Source of the DNA: Chthoniobacter flavus
GTDB taxonomy: Bacteria; Verrucomicrobiota; Verrucomicrobiia; Chthoniobacterales; Terrimicrobiaceae
NCBI GenBank assembly: GCA_945903555.1
Contig: CAMDOJ010000039.1
Coordinates: 1-12,098, forward strand
Length of the DNA stretch: 12,098 bases
Reading direction: 5' to 3'
Shown piece after piece: positions 6,180 to 12,098 of this stretch (position 1 is the first letter of the stretch; each line of letters starts with the position of its first letter). The notes beneath the pieces were generated by a model. It ran no database searches. It worked only from the letters and a program-made list of their open reading frames with translations, and had not been told where the DNA came from. The position numbers and the translations under genes are program-made.

Positions 6180-7022
6180 ATGGCGATTTTTAAAAAACCA
6201 ATTCTGCGTTCCCTTGGTAACAAAACCCGCGAAATGCCGCCGGGTCTTTGGACGAAGTGTTCCGCGTGCGGCGAGGTGATTCACAATCTTGCTCTATCCG
6301 AAAATTTGCAGGTTTGTCCGAAATGTGATCATCACATGAATTTTGGGTCGAGTGATCGGATTGACAGCTTGATCGATGCAGACACCTTTGTGGAGATGGA
6401 TGCGGAGATGTCCTCGGTCGATCCGCTCGGATTCAAGGGAGTGACGACCTATGCCGACCGCCTCCAAAGTTACAAAGAAAAGACGGGTCTAGTGGATGCC
6501 ATTATCACTGGCGAAGGCCGTATCCATGATCATCGGGTCGGGCTTGGGGTGATGGATTTCAACTTTCTGGCAGCCACGATGGGTTCTGTCGTTGGGGAAA
6601 AGGTGACCCGCATCATTGAGCATTCCACCAAGAATAAGATGCCCGTCATTCTTGTCTGCGCCTCGGGCGGAGCGCGCATGTATGAGGGAATGCTGAGCCT
6701 CATGCAAATGGCCAAGACCAGTGGCGCTCTGGCTCTGCATGCTCAAGCCAATCTATCCTATATTACCATTCTCACGAATCCCACCACGGCTGGCGTGATG
6801 GCGAGTTACGCCTCGCTGGGCGACATCATCATCGCTGAACCCAAGGCAATGATTGGATTTGCGGGGCCCCGCGTTATCCGCGAAACGACACACCAGACGT
6901 TGCCATCCGATTTCCAGACGGCGGAATTTTTGGAAAAGCACGGTCTCGTCGACTTGATCGTGAGTCGCGATAAGATGCGTGACACTCTCGGAAACATCCT
7001 CGGATATCTCGCGCAAAAGTGA
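6180..7022 (+). CDS. accD: Acetyl-CoA carboxylase carboxyltransferase subunit beta
   Basis: AccD and AccA together transfer the carboxyl group from carboxybiotin to acetyl-CoA, giving malonyl-CoA, the first committed step of fatty-acid synthesis. The 280-residue protein starts with the typical N-terminal C4 zinc finger (LWTKCSACGE, Cys27/30; VCPKCDHH, Cys46/49). The crotonase-fold carboxyltransferase domain follows, with SGGARM at 162-167 and GFAGPRVI at 226-233, both forming the acyl-CoA site. Length is close to the E. coli protein. The accA gene and the biotin carrier and carboxylase genes are not in the window. The stop codon TGA overlaps the GTG start of folC (GTGA at 7019-7022), an arrangement that favours coupled translation; accD-folC adjacency is also known from E. 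coli. No ribosome binding site is seen before the ATG at 6180, which follows an A-rich stretch. Confidence 0.97.
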   Translation: MAIFKKPILRSLGNKTREMPPGLWTKCSACGEVIHNLALSENLQVCPKCDHHMNFGSSDRIDSLIDADTFVEMDAEMSSVDPLGFKGVTTYADRLQSYKEKTGLVDAIITGEGRIHDHRVGLGVMDFNFLAATMGSVVGEKVTRIIEHSTKNKMPVILVCASGGARMYEGMLSLMQMAKTSGALALHAQANLSYITILTNPTTAGVMASYASLGDIIIAEPKAMIGFAGPRVIRETTHQTLPSDFQTAEFLEKHGLVDLIVSRDKMRDTLGNILGYLAQK

Positions 7023-8200
7023 CTTGGCACGATGGCCTCGCTTGGATTTACTCCACGCGGGAAACGAACATCAAGTTCGGCTTGGAAAAAACCCATAGAC
7101 TTCTGGATGCCTTGGGTCGTCCTGAAAAAAATCTCCGCTTCCTTCATGTTGCGGGAACGAATGGCAAGGGATCGGTTTGCGCCATGTTGGATGCCATTCT
7201 GCGACGTTCCGGATACCGTGTCGGGCTCTTCACTTCGCCTCATCTCATGGACTTTCGCGAGAGGATTCGAGTCGATGGCGAAATGATCTCCGAGTCGGAT
7301 GCGGTGGCTGGTTTATGGCGGATCAAGTGCACGGTCGAGGAATGGGAAAATGGCCCTACTTTTTTTGAAATAGCGACGGTACTGGCGTTGGATTATTTTG
7401 CCGCGCAGGGGTGTGATTTTGTCGTGCTCGAGACCGGTATGGGCGGGCGATTGGACTCTACGAATGCGGTGACTCCGCTCGTTTCGGTGGTCACCCCGAT
7501 CGCAATGGATCACATGTCATGGCTCGGTGACACGCTCCCGAAGATTGCCGGTGAAAAGGCAGGAATCATTAAAAGTGGTGTTCCCGTGGTTTCCTCGCCG
7601 CAGGCCCCCGAGGCCGCTTCTGTCCTTGAGGCAAAGGCTCTCGATGTCGGATCTGTGCTCGAATTTGTGAGTGAGCCATGGCTTGGTTCTGTCGCACTGG
7701 CTGGATTGCATCAAAGGTGGAATGCGGCCCTTGCCGTGGCGGCGGTGAAAGTGGCAGGAATAGCGTGCATGGAGGAAACTATCTCGGATGCTCTCGCGAG
7801 CGTGAGTTGGCCTGCCCGCTTTCAGTTTCTGAGCGAGCGGTTCGTGCTGGATGGGGCCCACAACCTCCATTCTGCACGCGCGCTTGTGGAGACGTGGAGA
7901 GGGGTTTTTCAAGACGAGCGTGCCACGGTGGTATTCGGTGCGCTTCAGGACAAAGAATACGAGGGGATGCTGGAGGTCTTGGCTGAGATCGCCTCGGATT
8001 TTGTGTTTGTGCCTGTTCGAAATGATCGCTCGGCCTCTTTGGAAAGCTTCTCCGGCTTTGCGCGCGCCCCCTTCACGCTGGCCGAGGATCTTCGAACCGC
8101 TTTGGACTTGGCATTCTCAGGTTCCCGTCCGGTGCTGGTGACAGGCTCGCTTTACCTTGCCGGCGAGGTGCTTGAGTTGACGAAAAAAACCTCTTTTTAG
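7019..8200 (+). CDS. folC: Bifunctional dihydrofolate synthase / folylpolyglutamate synthase
   Basis: FolC joins L-glutamate to dihydropteroate and then adds further glutamates to folates, using ATP, in the cytosol. This 393-residue Mur-ligase-type protein shows the family signature HVAGTNGKGSV at 43-53 (ATP-binding P-loop), TSPHL at 72-76, ETGMGGRLDSTN at about 139-150, IAGEKAGIIKSG, GLHQRWNAALA from 229 and DGAHN at 278-282. It is about 30 residues shorter than the E. coli enzyme; the shortening is mainly between the GVPVV segment and the GLHQ motif. Motifs alone cannot tell whether both activities are kept; a lone bacterial FolC normally does both. The start is GTG, overlapping the accD stop by GTGA. 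The next gene begins 54-78 nt downstream, depending on its start. Confidence 0.95.
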   Translation: MTWHDGLAWIYSTRETNIKFGLEKTHRLLDALGRPEKNLRFLHVAGTNGKGSVCAMLDAILRRSGYRVGLFTSPHLMDFRERIRVDGEMISESDAVAGLWRIKCTVEEWENGPTFFEIATVLALDYFAAQGCDFVVLETGMGGRLDSTNAVTPLVSVVTPIAMDHMSWLGDTLPKIAGEKAGIIKSGVPVVSSPQAPEAASVLEAKALDVGSVLEFVSEPWLGSVALAGLHQRWNAALAVAAVKVAGIACMEETISDALASVSWPARFQFLSERFVLDGAHNLHSARALVETWRGVFQDERATVVFGALQDKEYEGMLEVLAEIASDFVFVPVRNDRSASLESFSGFARAPFTLAEDLRTALDLAFSGSRPVLVTGSLYLAGEVLELTKKTSF

Positions 8201-8278
8201 TGGCTTGTGATCTGGCGCCAATCTCCGTAAAATCCTAAACTTGGCGCTCATTAAATGTCTGCGCTACTACTGCAACCA

Positions 8279-9151
8279 ATGAAGATTTATATCGACGGCG
8301 AATTTTACGAAAAGGAGAACGCAAAAATATCTGTTTTTGATCATGGCCTGCTTTATGGCGACGGCGTTTTTGAAGGCATTCGTTTTTACAATGGGGGGGT
8401 CTTCCGTCTCCAGGAGCACATTGATCGACTTTATGATTCGGCTCATGCGATTTGTCTGAAGGTCGGACTTGATAAGCAAGCGCTCACCGAGGCTCTATTG
8501 CAAACGATCCGCCTCAACGAACTGCGCGATGGCTATGTGCGTTTGGTTGTGACCCGAGGATGCGGCGATTTGGGGTTAAACCCTGCTCTTTGCCCAAGAG
8601 CCACCGTGTTCATCATTGCTTCGAAGATCACTCTCTACTCTGAAGAAAAATACGAAAAAGGCCTAGAGGTCGTGACCTGTGCGACCCGTCGCATTCCCCA
8701 TGGTGCACTAAGCCCCATGGTGAAGTCCCTCAATTACCTCAACAACGTGATGGCCAAAATCGAATCCCAGCAAGCCGGAGCCGGCGAGGGCCTCATGCTC
8801 AATGAGCAAGGTTTCGTCTCGGAGTGCACGGGTGATAATATTTTCACAGTTAAAAAAGGCATCATTTACACGCCACCGATTTCTTCTGGGGCCCTCTCGG
8901 GAGTGACCCGCAACGTCGTCTTTGAAATGGCCGCGGAGCTTGGGATTACCATCCTCGAGCCGAATATGACCCGCTACGATATTTTCACAGCCGACGAATG
9001 CTTCCTCACCGGGACGGCTGCGGAGATCATTCCTGCGGTGAAGCTGGATACGCGCGAGATTGGTTCCGGCACACCGGGCCCGCTTACTCGCAAGCTCATC
9101 GCACGATTCCGCGAGTTGACAGCCACCAGCGGCGATCCAATTTATAAATAA
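8279..9151 (+). CDS. ilvE: Branched-chain-type class IV aminotransferase
   Basis: A PLP-dependent fold-type IV aminotransferase. IlvE-type enzymes interconvert leucine, isoleucine and valine with their 2-oxo acids, with glutamate/2-oxoglutarate as partner. The 290 residues are of the short form. Visible motifs are SVFDHGLLYGDGVFEGIRFY near the N-terminus, RLQEHIDRLYDSA, MVKSLNYLNNVMAKIE with Lys149 as Schiff-base lysine, SECTGDNIF, and GALSGVTRNVVFEMAAELGI, which resembles the cofactor-phosphate loop of branched-chain enzymes. D-amino-acid transaminase or aminodeoxychorismate lyase are close relatives and cannot be fully excluded. I chose the ATG at 8279 because MKIYIDGEFYEKE is the usual beginning; an in-frame ATG at 8255 would add eight unconserved residues. 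A palindrome TGGCGCCA (8213-8220) lies in the gap before it, without evident function. The stop is 4 nt before mcsA, so the two are surely co-transcribed. Confidence 0.87.
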   Translation: MKIYIDGEFYEKENAKISVFDHGLLYGDGVFEGIRFYNGGVFRLQEHIDRLYDSAHAICLKVGLDKQALTEALLQTIRLNELRDGYVRLVVTRGCGDLGLNPALCPRATVFIIASKITLYSEEKYEKGLEVVTCATRRIPHGALSPMVKSLNYLNNVMAKIESQQAGAGEGLMLNEQGFVSECTGDNIFTVKKGIIYTPPISSGALSGVTRNVVFEMAAELGITILEPNMTRYDIFTADECFLTGTAAEIIPAVKLDTREIGSGTPGPLTRKLIARFRELTATSGDPIYK

Positions 9152-9155
9152 GAAT

Positions 9156-9647
9156 ATGCAATGCGATGTCTGCCAGTCCAAGGAAGCCACGGTTTTCCTC
9201 ACGCAAATTGTCGAAGGGAAAATGCAAAAGGTGAATTTGTGCGAGGCTTGTTCCAAAGAAAAAGGAGTCAACGACCCGACCGGATTTGCTTTGGCGGATC
9301 TTCTTCTGGGTATCGGCGCTTCGCAAGAAATTGAAAAATCGCCCGCCGCTGTCAAGTGCGGGGTCTGCGGATTCACTCAAGCGGATTTCAAAAAAACCGG
9401 ACGTCTCGGCTGCAGCCATTGCTACGAGGTTTTTGCCGAAGGCATCGAGCCGATGCTCAAAAACATGCACAAAGGGACGACTCACACAGGCAAGGCACCC
9501 GTCGCCTACCGCGCAGCAAGAGTCCATGGGGAAAAAATTAAGTCTCTTCAGGCCAATCTCAGCAAAGCAATCGAATCCGAAGAATTCGAACTCGCGGCGA
9601 ACCTGCGCGACCAAATCAAACAAGTGGAGACCGAGTTGCCCAAATGA
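9156..9647 (+). CDS. mcsA: McsA-type zinc-binding activator of protein arginine kinase, with UVR motif
   Basis: In Bacillus, McsA binds and activates the arginine kinase McsB and links it to ClpC. The 163-residue protein has the four CxxC pairs of McsA: Cys3/6, Cys29/32, Cys68/71 and Cys86/89. The region GRLGCSHCYEVFAEGIEPML at 82-101 is highly characteristic, followed by KNMHKGTTHTGKAP. The C-terminal UVR (UvrB/C) motif helix pair spans about 127-161 (KIKSLQANLSKAIESEEFEL, then AANLRDQIKQVE). It is roughly 20 residues shorter than the Bacillus protein, mostly between the second and third CxxC. It is followed by mcsB with an ATGA overlap. Pairing with mcsB and clpC makes the call secure despite the phylum being apparently outside Bacillota. 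Confidence 0.93.
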   Translation: MQCDVCQSKEATVFLTQIVEGKMQKVNLCEACSKEKGVNDPTGFALADLLLGIGASQEIEKSPAAVKCGVCGFTQADFKKTGRLGCSHCYEVFAEGIEPMLKNMHKGTTHTGKAPVAYRAARVHGEKIKSLQANLSKAIESEEFELAANLRDQIKQVETELPK

Positions 9648-10756
9648 AGTTTTCCCGCATCATCGCAAATAGCGGCGAGTGGCTCTCCGGAGACGGACCT
9701 AACCGCCACATTGTCGTCAGTAGTCGCGTTCGCCTTGCTCGGAATCTGAGCAAAAAACCCTTTCCAGGATGGGCCAAAAAAGCAGAGCGCCTTGAGGTGG
9801 TGAAGTTGGTCAAGGATGCCGTCGAGCATTTACCCGAGATGGCGGAATCCTACTCCGAGAATCTGGAAACGCTTTCCTCTTTGGAAAAGCAGGTGCTCGT
9901 CGAGCGGCATTTGATCAGTCGCGAGCATGCCGCAAAGGGCGTTGGCAGCGCCGTGGTGATGAATGCGCCGCAGTCCCTCAGCGTCATGATCAACGAAGAG
10001 GATCACCTTCGCATGCAAGCGATCTGTTGCGGACTCCAGTTGGACAAAGTTTACGAAATGATCAACCGCGTGGATAGCGAGTTGGAAGAGGTTTTGGACT
10101 TTGCCTTCGACTCCCGCCTTGGCTACCTCACCGCTTGCCCGTCTAATGTGGGTACGGGAATGCGGGCGTCCGCGATGCTTCACCTTCCGGGGTTGGTGAT
10201 GAGTGACCAAATCAACAAAATCATCAATTCTGTCAATAAGATCGGCCTCGCTGTTCGCGGATTGCATGGGGAGGGGACTGAAGCCATGGGCAACCTTTTC
10301 CAAGTTTCCAACCAAACGACCCTAGGTGAGGCTGAGGATGAGATTATTGGAAGGTTGAATCGCGTGATTGAGCAGATCATCGAGCACGAGCAAAATGCCC
10401 GCGCTCTTCTAGCGCAGCGTAAACCCATCACTCTTCACGATCAAGTCGGCCGCGCTTACGGCTTACTCTCGCAAGCCTATTCGATGAGTTCCAAGGAAGC
10501 CCTCAATCTGCTTTCGATTATCAAGCTGGGCATTGATCTTTGCGTTTTTCCTGATGCCCACCGCTTTCCGATTGATGAGCTTTTCATAGAAACCCAGCCC
10601 GCCCACTTACAAAAAGGGGCGCAAACGCAAAAAATGTCCTCCGAAGAAAGGGACGCCTTGCGCGCAACAATAATCCGCGCCAAGTTGCTCCAAGTTCCGC
10701 AGCCGGATATCGACAGACTCAAAATTCCAACTCCTGCCACCAACGAAAAAAAATGA
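9644..10756 (+). CDS. mcsB: Protein arginine kinase McsB
   Basis: McsB phosphorylates arginine side chains of proteins with ATP, marking them for ClpC-ClpP degradation. It is related to phosphagen kinases but lacks their N-terminal domain. The 370 residues show SSRVRLARN at 26-34 (nucleotide-binding arginines), SVMINEEDHLRMQ, LGYLTACPSNVGTGMRAS with Cys165 in the conserved kinase position, and GEGTEAMGN with Glu210 and Glu213 in the position of catalytic acids. The C-terminal RDALRA at 336-341 matches RDxxRA, the allosteric phosphoarginine-binding motif that separates true McsB from ordinary arginine/creatine kinases. Length is close to Bacillus McsB (363). The ATG overlaps the mcsA stop as ATGA, and its own TGA overlaps clpC the same way. 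The cognate phosphatase YwlE is not seen in the window. Confidence 0.95.
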   Translation: MKFSRIIANSGEWLSGDGPNRHIVVSSRVRLARNLSKKPFPGWAKKAERLEVVKLVKDAVEHLPEMAESYSENLETLSSLEKQVLVERHLISREHAAKGVGSAVVMNAPQSLSVMINEEDHLRMQAICCGLQLDKVYEMINRVDSELEEVLDFAFDSRLGYLTACPSNVGTGMRASAMLHLPGLVMSDQINKIINSVNKIGLAVRGLHGEGTEAMGNLFQVSNQTTLGEAEDEIIGRLNRVIEQIIEHEQNARALLAQRKPITLHDQVGRAYGLLSQAYSMSSKEALNLLSIIKLGIDLCVFPDAHRFPIDELFIETQPAHLQKGAQTQKMSSEERDALRATIIRAKLLQVPQPDIDRLKIPTPATNEKK

Positions 10757-12098
10757 TGAACAACTTCACTCCACGGGCACAGCAAGTGCTCGCTCTGGCT
10801 CGCAAAGAAGCGGATAGGTTCAACCACAACTACGTGGGAACCGAGCATCTGCTTCTGGGTCTTATTAAACTCGGTCAAGGTGTGGCTGTTAATGTTCTCC
10901 AAAAGATGGGTCTCGACCTTGAGACCGTTCGCATGGAGGTCGAAAAACAGGTCGGCTCCGGCCCAGAGACGAAGATGGTTGGGAATATTCCCTACACCCC
11001 TCGAGTGAAAAAAGTCCTCGCCCTTGCCGGGAAGGAAGCCAAAAGCCTCCAGCATTCCTACGTGGGCACCGAACACGTTCTTTTAGGTCTTTTGCGCGAA
11101 GGTGAGGGAGTTGCGGCCAAAGTTCTTAAAACCTTGGAAGTCGACATTGAGCGAACCCGCAATGAGATCCTTCGTGAACTTGATCCTAATTTTGCGCCAG
11201 AAGAAGAGGGCGATACCCTGCCAGCAGATGGAGCTCCATCGAGCCGCCGCGAAGGGAAAACGCCCGCTCTCAAATCCTTTGGCCGCGACCTCACCGAACA
11301 GGCTCGCAAAGGCGAACTAGACCCCGTCATCGGCCGCGCCGACGAGATCGAGCGCATCATTCAAATCCTCTGCCGCCGCACAAAGAACAACCCTGTCCTC
11401 ATAGGTGAAGCCGGTGTGGGCAAAACAGCGATTGCCGAGGGCCTCGCTCAAGAAATCGTCTCTGGCAATGTCCCTGAGCTTCTCCATGAAAAAAAGGTCA
11501 TCACGCTCGACCTCGCTCTTATGGTCGCGGGAACCAAGTATCGCGGTCAGTTTGAAGAGCGCATCAAGGCTGTGATGGACGAGATTCGTCGCAATAAAAA
11601 CGTGATCCTTTTCATTGATGAGCTTCACACCATCGTGGGTGCGGGTTCCGCCGAGGGAGCCATGGACGCCTCGAATATCATCAAGCCCGCCCTCAGTCGC
11701 GGCGAGTTGCAGTGCATCGGCGCCACAACCCTCAACGAGTATCGCAAATACATCGAGAAGGATTCCGCCTTGGAGCGCCGCTTCCAACAGGTGAAAGTCG
11801 AGGCCCCAAGTGTTGATCAAACGATCCAGATTCTCATGGGGATCCGTCCGAAGTACGAATCCCATCACAAGGCCCGATTCCTCGATGAAGCCCTTGAAGC
11901 TGCGGCGAAGCTCTCGGACCGCTACCTCACTGGTCGATTCTTGCCCGACAAGGCGATTGACCTCATGGATGAGGCTGGTTCGCGCGCTCGCATTGGAGCC
12001 ATGACCCGTCCGCCGGATATCAAAGTGATCGAGGCCGAAATCGAGTCCATCCGATTGGAGAAGGAAGGGGCTATCAAATCCCAAGATTTCGAGAAAGC
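10753..12098 (+). CDS. clpC: ClpC-type AAA+ unfoldase, N-terminal part (3' end outside window)
   Basis: ClpC unfolds proteins and feeds them to ClpP. About 448 residues are visible. Two Clp N-domain repeats come first: FTPRAQQVLALARKEADRFN with VGTEHLLLGL, and YTPRVKKVLALAGKEAK with VGTEHVLLGL. Glu31 and Glu107 sit where the two phosphoarginine-binding glutamates lie in Bacillus ClpC. After a short linker (about 155-185) the first AAA+ module (D1) has Walker A GEAGVGKTA at 218-226 with Lys224, Walker B VILFIDELH with Asp289 and Glu290, and the ERRFQQV arginine-finger segment. The window ends as the M-domain helices begin, so the second AAA+ module and ClpP-binding loop are unseen. Two adjacent in-frame ATGs (10753 and 10756) could start it; the first overlaps the mcsB stop as ATGA. 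N-domains and operon context favour ClpC over ClpA or ClpB. Confidence 0.94.
   Translation, partial: MMNNFTPRAQQVLALARKEADRFNHNYVGTEHLLLGLIKLGQGVAVNVLQKMGLDLETVRMEVEKQVGSGPETKMVGNIPYTPRVKKVLALAGKEAKSLQHSYVGTEHVLLGLLREGEGVAAKVLKTLEVDIERTRNEILRELDPNFAPEEEGDTLPADGAPSSRREGKTPALKSFGRDLTEQARKGELDPVIGRADEIERIIQILCRRTKNNPVLIGEAGVGKTAIAEGLAQEIVSGNVPELLHEKKVITLDLALMVAGTKYRGQFEERIKAVMDEIRRNKNVILFIDELHTIVGAGSAEGAMDASNIIKPALSRGELQCIGATTLNEYRKYIEKDSALERRFQQVKVEAPSVDQTIQILMGIRPKYESHHKARFLDEALEAAAKLSDRYLTGRFLPDKAIDLMDEAGSRARIGAMTRPPDIKVIEAEIESIRLEKEGAIKSQDFEK

Noticed and set aside
8213..8220. TGGCGCCA palindrome before ilvE as an operator
   Set aside because: Eight bases only, with no second half-site or promoter next to it; too weak to call.
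8708..9376. Minus-strand open frame spanning the ilvE-mcsA junction
   Set aside because: It runs antisense through two well-supported genes and shows no motif.
11317..12084. Long minus-strand open frame opposite clpC (255 codons)
   Set aside because: Antisense of a strongly conserved ClpC AAA+ domain; the predicted protein has no domain features of its own.

Overview
The window is a 12.1 kb piece of a bacterial chromosome with moderate GC. It carries eleven protein-coding genes plus one at each edge that is cut off. No rRNA, tRNA, CRISPR array, transposase or phage gene is visible. The gene set is flagellar, with vitamin, lipid, folate and amino-acid enzymes and an McsA-McsB-ClpC cassette. 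Almost no start codon is preceded by a Shine-Dalgarno sequence. This fits a Gram-negative, flagellated member of the PVC group, most likely Verrucomicrobiota, but that placement is inference and needs a homology search.

Region 1 (1-2359) is flagellar. It holds the 3' end of a flagellin gene followed by a textbook intrinsic terminator, then a small helical FlgN-like protein with a sigma-54-type promoter ending just before its start codon, then an FlhF-like protein whose GTPase motifs are all degenerate. Region 2 (2426-4485) holds a YkgJ-type cysteine-cluster protein on the plus strand and a convergent biotin-pathway aminotransferase gene (bioA) on the minus strand.

Region 3 (4518-12098) is a run of eight plus-strand genes: a CPBP-family membrane protease, comF-like, accD, folC, ilvE-type aminotransferase, mcsA, mcsB and clpC (cut by the window end). 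Spacing is very tight: CPBP/comF overlap by 32 nt, accD/folC share a GTGA, mcsA/mcsB and mcsB/clpC each share an ATGA, and ilvE and mcsA are 4 nt apart. At least ilvE-mcsA-mcsB-clpC looks like one operon. It would encode an arginine kinase, its zinc-binding activator and the AAA+ unfoldase that reads phosphoarginine, without the ctsR repressor gene found with this cassette in Bacillota.

The most unusual things here are: (a) two diverged copies, about 175-180 bp each, of an intergenic element with ACAGAATT-type inverted arms, in the same orientation on either side of the flhF-ykgJ pair; (b) an FlhF-like protein lacking the P-loop lysine; (c) the arginine-phosphorylation cassette with its diagnostic residues intact, placed behind a biosynthetic aminotransferase; and (d) the sigma-54-like promoter almost abutting a start codon. 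I do not see a complete novel defence or mobile system.
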